Below, in pieces: positions 24,947-33,715 of a stretch of DNA of 64,000 bases. Position 1 is the stretch's first letter. Every line of letters starts with the position of its first letter. The notes under the pieces are model-generated. The model ran no database searches, was not told the DNA's origin, and was given only the letters and a program-made list of their open reading frames with translations. The translations under genes and the position numbers were made by a program. Source of the DNA: DASPHG01 sp963748315 (GTDB lineage Bacteria; Actinomycetota; Thermoleophilia; Solirubrobacterales; Thermoleophilaceae); the NCBI GenBank assembly GCA_963748315.1, contig CAVVIK010000006.1, positions 930,001 to 994,000 on the forward strand. Direction: 5' to 3'.

Positions 24947-24964
24947 ACTTCAAGAATGTGAAGC
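24947..24964. promoter_or_regulatory. Inverted repeat upstream of the HxlR regulator gene
   Basis: ACTTCAAGAATGTGAAGC: CTTCA and TGAAG half-sites around a 6-nt centre, 27 bp before the start. HxlR proteins commonly bind such sites near their own genes; autoregulation is inferred. The same half-sites occur before rpoD at 21524-21540. Confidence 0.4.
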
Positions 24965-24991
24965 TTTGCGGTACCCTGTGGGTGGATCGCA

Positions 24992-25357
24992 ATGGCCGCG
25001 GCAACGAAGGAAACCACCTGCCCCGTCTGCGCTACTGCCGAGATCGTCTGCGGCAAGTGGACGATCCTGATCATCCGGGACCTCGCCGCCGGGCGCAGCC
25101 GCTTCTGTGAGCTCGAGCGTTCGCTCAAGGGCATCAGCCCGCGCACGCTCTCGCTCCGGCTGAAGGCGCTCGAGGAAGAGGGTGTCGTCGCGCGCAAGAC
25201 CTACCCCGAGGTGCCGCCGCGCGTCGAGTACGTGCTCACGCCGAAGGGTCGCGCGCTGCTCCCGCTGATCGAGGACATGCGCGCGTTCGGGCGCGAGTGG
25301 CTCGGCCTCGAGGCCGACCTCGACACCGCCTGCGCACCGGTCGAAGCCGCCGCATAA
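24992..25357 (+). CDS. HxlR-family winged-helix transcriptional regulator
   Basis: 121 residues. Typical HxlR layout: CPVCATAEIVCGKWTILIIRDLAAG with Cys residues near the N-terminus, then recognition region FCELERSLKGISPRTLSLRLKALEE and wing RVEYVLTPKGRAL. It has three Cys in the first 30 residues, so thiol sensing is possible as in HypR or QorR-type members. An inverted repeat lies just upstream. The target gene is not evident. Confidence 0.87.
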   Translation: MAAATKETTCPVCATAEIVCGKWTILIIRDLAAGRSRFCELERSLKGISPRTLSLRLKALEEEGVVARKTYPEVPPRVEYVLTPKGRALLPLIEDMRAFGREWLGLEADLDTACAPVEAAA

Positions 25358-25394
25358 CGGCAGGACCCAATCGCGCTGTGGCGAACTCGCCACC

Positions 25395-26919
25395 ATGCGC
25401 AACTCGTCCCTCCACGCGGCCCTGCGCGAGTTCGCGCTGGAGGCGGCGGCCGCGCTCACGGACGCCGTCCAGTCCGGCGACGAGCTCGGCTACGACGTGG
25501 ACGAGGAGCCGGGCGCCGGCCCGGTCCTCTATCGCTACCGCGCGCTGACGGCCGAGTACATCGGAGCGCACTGGCCGCAGCTTTCGGGGCTGCCCTCGCT
25601 CGAGGCGGCGGCCGTCGAGCTGGGCGCCGGCGCTACGACCTGGCTGCGCTCGCACGGCATGGCCGGCGCCGAGGCGGAGCCCGCGCTGCGCGCGATGCTC
25701 GAGCGCCTCTATGAGGACGCCAGCTCCTTCGAGTTCCCCGAGGAGCGCTTCGAGCGCGTGTACGAGGAGCTCGAGCGGACCCTGTACCACGGCACCGCCC
25801 GGATCGTTGCGGTCGCACCACTTCGCGGAGCGCGACTCGAGGCGGCGCGGATCGATCTCGGTAACGGCGTATCTCTCGCACGCGGCAATTCGACGGGCGC
25901 GCCGCGCGAGGCAGCGTGGTTGCATCCGCACCTCCTGGGCGACGAGCCGGCCGAGCCGAGCGTCTTGATCATGGTCGAGCGCGAGGCCGATGACGGCCAC
26001 GAGCTGCCGCTTTCCTGGCTGCGCAGCCGGATCGCCGACGTCGTCCGCGGCCTGCGGCTGTGGGCTCCGGGCACGCTTGCGCCGACCGGCAGCGCGTGGG
26101 TGCGCAGCGACGAGGGTCCGTGGCAGCACTTCGATATCGATCCAGCGGGGCCCGGCCGCGGCGACCCGTGGACCGCCGGCGAGGAGGACGCAGCCGAGCT
26201 GAAGGAGTTCCTCGCAGCGATCGAGCACGCGCGCGTCCCGGGTCGGATCGCCTGGGCGCTCGAGCGCTTCGAGCTCGGTTGCGAGCGCCCGCGCGACGCA
26301 GAGGCGCTGTCGGACCATCTGATGGCGCTGAAGGCGCTGCTCGACGCGAGCGACGAGGCGGGCCGCGCGAGCCTCTCACTGCGGCTGGCCGCGCTGTGCG
26401 CCGAGGAACCCGATCGCCGCGCCGTGCAACGCCGAACTGAGCTCGCCTTCGCGCTCGAGCGCTTCCTGATCGGCGGAGGCAGCGCCGACGCCTACGTCGA
26501 CGAGGTCGGGTCCGATTCGCCGGCCGACCTGACGAGCGAGATCGAGGCCTGCGTCCGCGCGCTCCTGCGCGACATCCTCTGCGGCTACCTCGACGCCGAC
26601 CTGCGCCGCACGGCCGACGACATCCTGCTCGACCTCAACGCGCCCGTCGAGATCGAGGCCCGCGACCTCCGCACCGACCCGGACCCCGAGCCGGACACGA
26701 CGGAGATCGAAGCCGTCGAACCGCCGAAGCCGAAGGCGAAGCCGCGCGCAAAGCGCCCGGCCAAGCCGAAGGCCAAAGCCCAAGCCGCGCGCCAAGGCGA
26801 AGCCCAAGCAACGAGCAAGCAGCAACGAGCAACCGGTCCAGGAAGAGCTGAGCGACGGCGTCACGCCCTCAGCCGACTGGGGCTTCGACGACGCCGACTG
26901 CTACTCGGCGCCGGTGTAG
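25395..26919 (+). CDS. Large hypothetical protein with Lys/Pro/Ala tail, frameshifted
   Basis: The main body (about 430 residues) is acidic and helical with repeated Arg/Glu/Ala helices, for example LERFELGCERPRDAEALSD. It ends in a Lys-Pro-Ala low-complexity region. At an AAA (26775-26777) removal of one A restores KPRAKAKPKQRASSNEQPVQ and a natural C-terminus DDADCYSAPV with TAG at 26919. Without it, the frame runs far into antisense sequence. No family recognised. The 3' end overlaps the convergent ATPase gene by 19 bp. Confidence 0.6.
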
Positions 26920-27981
26920 CTCGCCGCGAAGAGGTACTCGTTGACGGCCTCGATGCCGTCGAGGTCGTGGATGTCCTCGTCCAGGTAGGGGACGACGACG
27001 AGCGGCCGGTCGCCCATGTCTGCCGTGAGCTCCTCGACGTTCCGGCGGTCGCGCTCGGCGAGCGCGTGGAAATCCTTGAAGTTCGCGGCCACCTTCTCGG
27101 CCAGGTCCGGGTCGAGTGAACCGAGGTCGTCGTCCCCGTCGGGCTGCTCGACGTGCATGCGGTTCACGATCACGGCTCCGAACGGCATGTCCGCCTCCTC
27201 GATCTTGTCGCGGAAGAACTTCGCCTCCTCGATCGCCTCGTGCGCGGGCGACGTGACGAGCAGGAACGTCGTGCGGTCGTCCGCCAGCAGCCGCTTCACC
27301 GCCTTCGCGCGCTCGCGGAATCCCTGCGCCATGTCGCCGAAGCTCGCGAAGAAGTCGGACAGGTCTTTGAGCAGGTCCACGCCGGTGATCCGCTTCAGGA
27401 CCGAGAACAGCATGCCCGTGCCGCGGCTGAAGAGCTTGAGCCCGGTGCGCGACGGCGCGAGGAAGAAGCTGAGCGCGCGCGAGTCGATGAAGCGCGACAG
27501 CCGGTCGGGCGCGTCGAGGAAGTCGAGCGCGTTGCGCGTGGGCGGCGTGTCGAGCACGAGCAGGTCGAAGCGGCCCTGCCTCGTGCAGCTCGTGGAGCTT
27601 CTCCATCGCCATGTACTCCTGCGACCCGGCGACGGCGGTCGAGAGCTCCTTGTAGATCCGGTTCGAGAGGACGGCGTCGCGCGTGGCGGTGTCCGGAGCG
27701 TGCTTCTCCACGATCTCGTCGAACGTGCTCTTGGCGTCGAGCATCATCGCCCACAGCTCGCCGGGCGCATCGAGCTCGATCTGGCGCTCCTCGTTGCCGA
27801 GCTCGGGCAGGCCCAGCGAGTTGGCGAGCCGGCGCGCCGGGTCGATCGTGAGCACGGCGACCTTCAGCCCGCGCCTCGCCATGCCGACGGCGATTGCGGC
27901 CGCGGTCGTGGTCTTGCCGACGCCACCGGCGCCGGCGCAGATGCAGACATCCTTGCCCTCGAGCAGCGTCGCGACGCTCAC
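26901..27981 (-). CDS. ArsA/Get3-like ATPase, second of pair (Rv3680/BagB-like), frameshifted
   Basis: GTG 27981 overlaps the first ATPase stop by GTGA. It has the deviant Walker A CAGAGGVGKTTTAAAIA and the switch-region LTIDPARRLANSLGL. The frame breaks at a GGG (27574-27576 on this strand); removing one G restores EAGRFDLLVLDTPPTRNALDF. The full product is about 359 residues. Mycobacterial neighbours of this type (Rv3679-Rv3680) form a Get3-like complex; that function here is inferred. The intact walkers suggest an active ATPase. Confidence 0.85.
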
Positions 27982-28940
27982 TGGATCTGTTCCTCGAGCT
28001 CGTGCGACAGCTGCGTGACCTCGTCGAGGCCAAGCTCGGGTGCGAACAGGAACGGGAGCGATGCGAGGGGCACATCCGCGACGCCTTCGCCCAGCCGCTC
28101 GAGCTCCTCGACCTGGGACCGGTGGCGGCAGTACTCGGTCACCGCCGCGCGGGCAGCCGGGCCCCCATGGCCGTTGAGCGAGTCGATCTCCTCCTCGGTG
28201 AAGCGCGCCGGATACATCCCGTTCACGACGACGGCGTCGAGGTCGCCGCGGAACGAGGACAGCTCGGCGCGATACTCGAGCGTCTCGTTCACCGGCATCT
28301 CCTCAGGTAGCGCGACGGCCAGCACGCCGGTCTTGTCCGAGACGATGAACTCGTGGATGCGATCGGCCTGGTGGCGGACCGGCCCGACGCGCGCGATGTC
28401 GCCGAAGGTGCGCGGCGCGCGCAGCATGCCGAGGCCGTGGCCGGTCGCGGGCGAGTCCACCACGACGAAGTCGTACGGGCGCGCGTCCTTCGTCTTGCGA
28501 TGAAGCTGCGCGAGCTCCCAGATCTTTCCGATCGTGACGAGCTCCTTGATGCCGGGCGCGGCCGATGTCAGGTGCTGGAAGATCCCGTTGCGGTAGAGCA
28601 TCCCGGCGAGCGTCTTCGACGGCAGCTGATAGGTGACCCATTCCTCGAGCGTGTGCTGCTGGTCGAGCGAGATCGCGTTGAGGTTCTCGGCGATCTCGGT
28701 CTCCTCGTAGCCGACGCCCTCGCGACCCAGTAGACGCGAGAAGCGCTCCTGGTGCGCGACCTCGCAAACGATCGTCCGCAGCCCTTGCCGGGCGGCCGCC
28801 AGACCGAGGGCGAGGGCGACCGTCGTCTTGCCCACACCACCCTTCCCGGTGACGAAGACGAGCCGCTTTTTGAAAAGGGCGGAGATCGGCCGCAGGTTAT
28901 GTGAAGGAATCCCACTCCAGCGCGAGAAAAGGGCGCCCAT
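27978..28940 (-). CDS. ArsA/Get3-like ATPase, first of pair (Rv3679/BagA-like)
   Basis: 320 residues. Walker A is VFVTGKGGVGKTTVALALG, the switch region reads VCEVAHQERFSRLLG, and Walker B reads DFVVVDSPATGHGL. It pairs with the coupled downstream ATPase, as in the mycobacterial Rv3679-Rv3680 locus. Start is uncertain: ATG 28940 shares its CATG with the divergent ParA start. No other ATG or GTG precedes Walker A, so I keep it. Likely a cytosolic heteromeric ATPase affecting envelope or metal stress; the client is unknown. Confidence 0.82.
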   Translation of the reverse strand: MGALFSRWSGIPSHNLRPISALFKKRLVFVTGKGGVGKTTVALALGLAAARQGLRTIVCEVAHQERFSRLLGREGVGYEETEIAENLNAISLDQQHTLEEWVTYQLPSKTLAGMLYRNGIFQHLTSAAPGIKELVTIGKIWELAQLHRKTKDARPYDFVVVDSPATGHGLGMLRAPRTFGDIARVGPVRHQADRIHEFIVSDKTGVLAVALPEEMPVNETLEYRAELSSFRGDLDAVVVNGMYPARFTEEEIDSLNGHGGPAARAAVTEYCRHRSQVEELERLGEGVADVPLASLPFLFAPELGLDEVTQLSHELEEQIQ

Positions 28941-29706
28941 GACGAATTCCAAGGCACAGGTCATTGCCTTCGCAAACCAGAAGGGTGGAGTCGCGAAGAC
29001 GACGACCACGCTCAACCTCGCCGCGGCATTCGTCGAGCGGGGCCACCGGGCTCTCTGCGTCGACCTCGATCCGCAGGGCAATCTCACGATGAGCCAGGGC
29101 ATCGATCCCGACTCGCTCGATGTCTCCATGTACGACGTGCTCGTGCACGGCACCAAGATCCGCGAGGTCATCAAGCGCCGCGAGGTGGACGTGGCCGCCG
29201 CGTCGATCGACCTGGCCGGCGCCGAGATCGCGATGTCCACCATGATCGGCCGCGAGCGCGCTCTCCAGAAGGCCTTCGAGCCGATCCTGGAGGACTACGA
29301 CTTCATCTGCATCGACACCCCGCCGAGCCTCGGATTGCTCACCATCAACGCGCTGACGGCCTCAAACAAGGTGATCGTCCCCGTCCAATGCGAGTATCTC
29401 TCCATGCGCGGGCTGATCCAGCTCCAGAACACCGTGTCGATGATCAAGGAGAACCTGAACCCGGATCTCGAGATCGAGGGCATCTTGCCCACGCTGGTCG
29501 ACTCGCGCACCGTGCACGCGAAGGAAGCGATCGAGATCCTCGAGGAGAACTTCGGCGACCGCGTTTTTGCTTCACGAATCCGCAAGACGATTCGCTTCGC
29601 GGAGGCCCCGGTAAAGGGGATGTCGGTACTCAAGTACGACCCTGACGGCAAGGCGGCTTCCGCCTACCGTCAGCTTGCGGAGGAGGTTCTGGATGGAACG
29701 CGGTAA
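28939..29706 (+). CDS. ParA-family ATPase next to ftsZ
   Basis: 255 residues from ATG 28939. Deviant Walker A QKGGVAKTTTTLNLA, switch LCVDLDPQGNLTM and Walker B ICIDTPPSLGLL are all intact. ParA/Soj-type ATPases position DNA or protein cargo on the nucleoid or membrane. No ParB or parS site is seen nearby. Its end overlaps the ftsZ start by 14 bp, so the two are translationally coupled. It is divergent from the Get3-like pair, sharing the same CATG for both ATGs. Confidence 0.9.
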   Translation: MTNSKAQVIAFANQKGGVAKTTTTLNLAAAFVERGHRALCVDLDPQGNLTMSQGIDPDSLDVSMYDVLVHGTKIREVIKRREVDVAAASIDLAGAEIAMSTMIGRERALQKAFEPILEDYDFICIDTPPSLGLLTINALTASNKVIVPVQCEYLSMRGLIQLQNTVSMIKENLNPDLEIEGILPTLVDSRTVHAKEAIEILEENFGDRVFASRIRKTIRFAEAPVKGMSVLKYDPDGKAASAYRQLAEEVLDGTR

Positions 29707-31120
29707 GCGGGCAAGCATGCGCGAGGGGCCGCTGGCGGCCCTCTTCCGCAAGACCGAGGAAGAAGGGCTGGAAGAACCTCTGCGCAAGGAGGAAGCTCCG
29801 CGCGACGAAGCTCCGCAGCAGACGCCGGCGGCTCGCCGAGTCGAAGCCGCCCCCGAGCCCCCGCCCGTCCGCACGCCGGAAGAGCGCCTGCGCACCGTCT
29901 TCTCCTCAGACATCCCGGACAACATGCTCGAGAAGCCGGAGCCGGCGCCCATGCCGCGCTACGGCACCGAGCCGCCGGCCGGCCCGGCGCCCATTCTCCA
30001 GCCCGTCCTGCGCGTCGTCGGCGTGGGCGGCGCGGGCGTCAACGCGGTCAACCGGATGGAGGAGGCGCAGGTCGAGGGCGTCGAGTTCATCGCCATCAAC
30101 ACCGACCTGCAGTCGCTCCAGCAGTCGCGCGCCGACGTCACGCTGCACATCGGCAGCCAGGTCACGCGCGGCCTCGGCTCGGGCTCGAACCCGGCGCTCG
30201 GCCGCCAGGCGGCCACCGACGAGTACGACCGCATCAAGGCGCTGCTCAAGGGCTCCGACATGGTGTTCATCACCGCGGGCGCGGGCGGCGGTACCGGCAC
30301 GGGCGCCGCGCCGGTCGTCGCGAGGATCGCCCGCGAGCTCGGTGCGCTGACGGTGGGAATCATCACGAAGCCGTTCGGCTTCGAGGGATCGCGCCGCAGC
30401 GAGCAGGCCGAGGCCGGCATCCAGGAGCTGAACGAGGAGGTCGACACGCTGATCGTCGTGCCGAACGCCCGGCTCCTGACTGTGCTCGACAAGCAGACGT
30501 CGATGGTCGAGGCGTTCCGCGTCGCCGACGACGTCCTACGCCAGGGCGTGCAGGGCATCTCCGACCTGATCACCCTGCCGGGCCTGATCAACCTCGACTT
30601 CGCGGACGTCCGGACGATCATGTCCGAGGCCGGCTCTGCTCTGCTCGGCATCGGCATGGGCACCGGCGAGACGCGCGCGATGGACGCCGCCACGCACGCG
30701 GTGGAATCGCCGCTGCTCGAGACCGAGGTCAACGGGGCGAAGTCGATCCTCCTGTCGATCACGGGCGGCCGCGACCTGTCGCTGTACGAGGTGAACGAGG
30801 CGGCGAAGGCCGTGGCCGAGGCCGCGCACCCCGACGCCAACATCATCTTCGGCGCGATGGTCGACGAGAAGCTCCAGAACGAGGTCTGGGTGACCGTGGT
30901 GGCAACCGGCTACAGCGACCGGCCGCTGCCTCGCCGCGAGCCGCAGGCCGACCGCACGAACGTGCCGGCCGACCGCGAGCCGACCGTGCGCCGCACGAGC
31001 GGCACGCCTCGCCCGGGCGCGCTGGACGACCTGGTCGTGCCTGAGTTCCTGCCCGGCGTTAATCCGAGACCGGAGGTCGAGGTCGATCACGGGACGCGGG
31101 CAGGATGCTCGCGGAAGTAG
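29693..31120 (+). CDS. ftsZ: Cell division GTPase FtsZ with long N-terminal extension
   Basis: 475 residues from ATG 29693 (AGGAGG upstream). A charged, Pro/Glu-rich N-terminal extension of about 100 residues precedes the GTPase domain. The domain has VGVGGAGVNAVNRM, the tubulin signature AGAGGGTGTGAAP and the T7 loop NLDFADVRTIMSEAG, all intact. The tail has DDLVVPEFLP, like the FtsZ C-terminal peptide. One C added at 31052-31054 would end the protein PEFLPRR with TAA at 31060-31062, a typical actinobacterial end. Coupling to parA is unusual; no dcw genes are nearby. Confidence 0.9.
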   Translation: MERGKRASMREGPLAALFRKTEEEGLEEPLRKEEAPRDEAPQQTPAARRVEAAPEPPPVRTPEERLRTVFSSDIPDNMLEKPEPAPMPRYGTEPPAGPAPILQPVLRVVGVGGAGVNAVNRMEEAQVEGVEFIAINTDLQSLQQSRADVTLHIGSQVTRGLGSGSNPALGRQAATDEYDRIKALLKGSDMVFITAGAGGGTGTGAAPVVARIARELGALTVGIITKPFGFEGSRRSEQAEAGIQELNEEVDTLIVVPNARLLTVLDKQTSMVEAFRVADDVLRQGVQGISDLITLPGLINLDFADVRTIMSEAGSALLGIGMGTGETRAMDAATHAVESPLLETEVNGAKSILLSITGGRDLSLYEVNEAAKAVAEAAHPDANIIFGAMVDEKLQNEVWVTVVATGYSDRPLPRREPQADRTNVPADREPTVRRTSGTPRPGALDDLVVPEFLPGVNPRPEVEVDHGTRAGCSRK

Positions 31121-31129
31121 CCTGAGCAT

Positions 31130-32653
31130 ATGAAGGGAGTGGTGGCAGCCGGCCACCCGCTGACCGCGCAGGCGGGTGCGGATGTGCTGCGCAACGGCGG
31201 GAATGCCGTCGACGCTGCGATCGCCGCGATGCTGATGTCGTGGGTCGCCGAGTCCCCGCTGACGGGGCCGGGTGCGGGCGGCTTCATGCTGGTCCACACC
31301 TCCGGCGGCGAGACCCACCTGCTCGACTTCTTCGTCGCCGCGCCGGGGAAGGACGCGACCGGCCCGCCTGGCGAGCTCGAGCCGATCGACGTCCACTTCT
31401 CGGAGGACGCGATCCAGGTATTCCACATCGGCCCGGCCTCGTGCGGCGTCTACGGCAACCCGCTCGGGATAGCCGTCTGCTCGAAGCGGTTCGGGTCGAT
31501 GCCGCTGGCCGATCTCGCCGCCCCCGCAGCGCGCGCCGCGCGCGAAGGCGTCGAGGTCACGCCGATGGTGCGGCAGCTGTTCACGGTGCTCGCACCGATT
31601 CTCACCAACACCGAGGAGGGCCGCGCGATCTACGCCCCCGAGGGCGACCTGCTCGACGTCGGCGAGACGATTTGCATGCCGGACGTAGGCGACCTGATCG
31701 AGCGGTTCGGAGCGGAAGGCCCGGCCTTTCTCTACGAGGGCGACGTCGCAGCCACCGTCGCCGACTGGGTCGGCGAGCGCGGCGGCACGATCACGACGCG
31801 CGACCTGGCGACCTACCGCATCGTCGAGCGCGAGCCGGCCAGGGCCCGCTATCACGGCCGCGACATCCTCACCAACCCGCCGCCGTCCTCGGGCGGGATC
31901 CTGATCGCGTACTCGCTCGACCTGATGGAGCGGCTCGACCCGGCGGCGGAGCACAGGCTGCGCACGCTGGTGCGGGTAATGGACCGGACGAACAGGGAGC
32001 GCACGAAGGACTTCGTCCGCGGGCTCCACTCCGAGGGCTACCTCGAGCGGTTCCTCGCGCAGGAGGCGCTCGAGTCGGCCGCGCGCGAGGTCGGGAACCC
32101 GCTCGGCAACACGACCCATCTGTCGGTGATGGATGCGAACGGCGCGAGCGTCAGCGTCACGTGCTCGAACGGGTCGTGCTCGGGCGTGATCGTGCCCGGC
32201 ACCGGCATCCACCTGAACAACATGCTCGGCGAGGAGGACCTCAATCCGAAGGGGCACCGGCACGAGCCGGGCGCGCGCGTCCCGAGCATGATGGCTCCGA
32301 CCGTCGTGCTGCACGAGGGCCAGCCCGAGCTCGCGGTAGGCAGCGCCGGATCGAACCGGATCCGGTCGGCGATCCTCCAGACGATCATCAACGTGGTTGA
32401 CCGCGGCCGCAGCGCCCAGGACGCGGTGGACGCGCCGCGGCTGCACTACGAGAACGGCGTCGTCGAAGCCGAGGCCGGCGTCAACGCCGACGCACTCGAC
32501 GAGCTCGAGCGAGACGGCTGGCGTGTGGTGCGCTGGCAGGAGAAGAACCTGTACTTCGGCGGTGCCCAAGCTGTCGCCCGCCATCCGGAGACGGGCGCCC
32601 TGTCCGGCGGCGGCGATCCGCGTCGCGGCGGCGTCGCCGTAGTGGTGGACTAG
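31130..32653 (+). CDS. Gamma-glutamyltransferase family protein
   Basis: 507 residues. Family features are AAGHPLTAQAGADVLRNGGN near the N-terminus, the autocleavage Thr in NPLGNTTHLSVMDANG (about residue 328), and a later GSAGSNRIRSAILQ. The small chain after Thr is a normal length. No signal peptide is seen, unlike classical periplasmic GGTs, so a cytosolic hydrolase is likely. It cleaves gamma-glutamyl bonds such as glutathione or poly-gamma-glutamate. The following lipoprotein gene starts 5 bp later on the same strand. Confidence 0.86.
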   Translation: MKGVVAAGHPLTAQAGADVLRNGGNAVDAAIAAMLMSWVAESPLTGPGAGGFMLVHTSGGETHLLDFFVAAPGKDATGPPGELEPIDVHFSEDAIQVFHIGPASCGVYGNPLGIAVCSKRFGSMPLADLAAPAARAAREGVEVTPMVRQLFTVLAPILTNTEEGRAIYAPEGDLLDVGETICMPDVGDLIERFGAEGPAFLYEGDVAATVADWVGERGGTITTRDLATYRIVEREPARARYHGRDILTNPPPSSGGILIAYSLDLMERLDPAAEHRLRTLVRVMDRTNRERTKDFVRGLHSEGYLERFLAQEALESAAREVGNPLGNTTHLSVMDANGASVSVTCSNGSCSGVIVPGTGIHLNNMLGEEDLNPKGHRHEPGARVPSMMAPTVVLHEGQPELAVGSAGSNRIRSAILQTIINVVDRGRSAQDAVDAPRLHYENGVVEAEAGVNADALDELERDGWRVVRWQEKNLYFGGAQAVARHPETGALSGGGDPRRGGVAVVVD

Positions 32654-32658
32654 GGCCT

Positions 32659-33063
32659 GTGGTGCGGCGCGTCGTCCCGGCGCTGTTCGCCGGCCTGGCC
32701 GTCGCGGGTTGCGGCGGCGGGGCGGGCGACCTGATGGCGATCGAGATCGCCAAGGGGCCCGCGCGGGGTCGCGCGATCGACATCGTCATCAAGGACAACG
32801 GCCAGGCCACCTGCAACGACGGCCCGGAGGAGACGATCCCGAGCGACCTCCTGATCGACGCGCGCGAATTGGAGCGCGATCTGGGCGATCTGGCGGAGGA
32901 GGGCGCCTTCTTCGAGCCGACCGGGGCGGGACGCCGCGAGTACGTCGTGCGGATCAAGGACGGGACGGTCCGCTGGAGCGAGGGCAAGCGCGGCTTGCCG
33001 CGCGAGCTGCCGCGGACGCAGCTCTTGGCCGTTCGTCTCGACCGCCTGCTCTGCCGTTCCTAA
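32659..33063 (+). CDS. Small lipoprotein, unknown function
   Basis: 134 residues from GTG 32659. A short signal ends in the lipobox LAVAGC, followed by a Gly run. The mature part is acidic, with beta-prone strands (DIVIKDNGQATCNDGPEE, YVVRIKDGTVRWSEG), and has two later Cys residues. No family recognised. It lies 5 bp after the GGT gene, so probably co-transcribed. Its TAA stop is the first three bases of a REP element. Confidence 0.65.
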   Translation: MVRRVVPALFAGLAVAGCGGGAGDLMAIEIAKGPARGRAIDIVIKDNGQATCNDGPEETIPSDLLIDARELERDLGDLAEEGAFFEPTGAGRREYVVRIKDGTVRWSEGKRGLPRELPRTQLLAVRLDRLLCRS

Positions 33064-33083
33064 AGGGGGTCAGACCCCCTTTA
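33061..33083. repeat. REP element between convergent genes, supplying both stops
   Basis: A palindrome with arms TAAAGGGGG and CCCCCTTTA around TCAGA. The outer TAA on each strand is the stop codon of the lipoprotein gene (+) and of the LON-domain gene (-). Same core as the RAYT-linked REPs. Confidence 0.85.
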
Positions 33084-33698
33084 GAAACGGACTTTGCCGT
33101 TCGAGCGCGCGACCTCGGACACGTGCTCCGCGCGCTCGAGGCGCTCGACCGCCTTCGTGAAGAGCTCCTCCACGATTTCCAGGCGCTCGTCCTCGGAGCG
33201 CGAGTCGAGCAGCTTCTGCTTGAGCTGCGGTTCGAGCTCGATCGTCGCCGCCATCCGGTAGGCGTCCATCTCGGCGAGGTCCTCGTCGTTCGGCCGCTCG
33301 TCGGTCGCCTTCTCGACGACCTCGGCGTAGCTCGAGCGGACGGCCTCGGCGTGCGACTCGGACGCGTTCGCGTCGTCTTCGAGCAGCTCGATGTCGCCCG
33401 CCGGGTAGGGGAGCTCGTCGATCCGTCGCAGCAAGCGGAAGGGCTTGCCGCCGCGCACGACGATGTTCATCCGGCCATCGTCCATCCGGTCGATCAGCTC
33501 GGTGATGCGCGCCGTGCATCCGACCTCCGCGAGGCCGCTGTCGCCGAGCCAGACGATGCCGAACTCGGCCGCGTCTTCGATGCAGAGGTTGATCATCCGC
33601 TTGTACCGCTCCTCGAAGATGTGGAGCGGTGCCAGCTCGGTCGGCAAGAGCACAAGCGGCAGAGGAAAGATCGGAAAGCTGTCGTACCGGTCCCCCAC
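33081..33698 (-). CDS. LON peptidase substrate-binding domain protein
   Basis: 205 residues, a stand-alone Lon N-domain. It starts with FPIFPLPLVLLPTELAPLHIFEERY, the family hallmark, and is followed by GDSGLAEVGCTARI and an acidic-helical C-terminal half. There is no ATPase or protease domain. Such proteins bind substrates or have a Lon-adaptor-like role. Divergent from hisC, with 17 bp between starts. Its stop comes from a REP element. Confidence 0.85.
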   Translation of the reverse strand: MGDRYDSFPIFPLPLVLLPTELAPLHIFEERYKRMINLCIEDAAEFGIVWLGDSGLAEVGCTARITELIDRMDDGRMNIVVRGGKPFRLLRRIDELPYPAGDIELLEDDANASESHAEAVRSSYAEVVEKATDERPNDEDLAEMDAYRMAATIELEPQLKQKLLDSRSEDERLEIVEELFTKAVERLERAEHVSEVARSNGKVRF

Positions 33699-33715
33699 GC
33701 GCTTAGGCTATCTCC

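Noticed and set aside
28828..28938. N-terminal extension of ParA from the upstream ATG
   Set aside because: The extension is antisense to the Get3-like Walker A region, and the family starts at MTNSKAQVIAFANQKGG.
30536..32584. 682-codon open frame on the minus strand
   Set aside because: It runs antisense through ftsZ and the gamma-glutamyltransferase. Its product is Arg/Ala/Asp/His-rich without any domain, as expected from the reverse of GC-rich codons.
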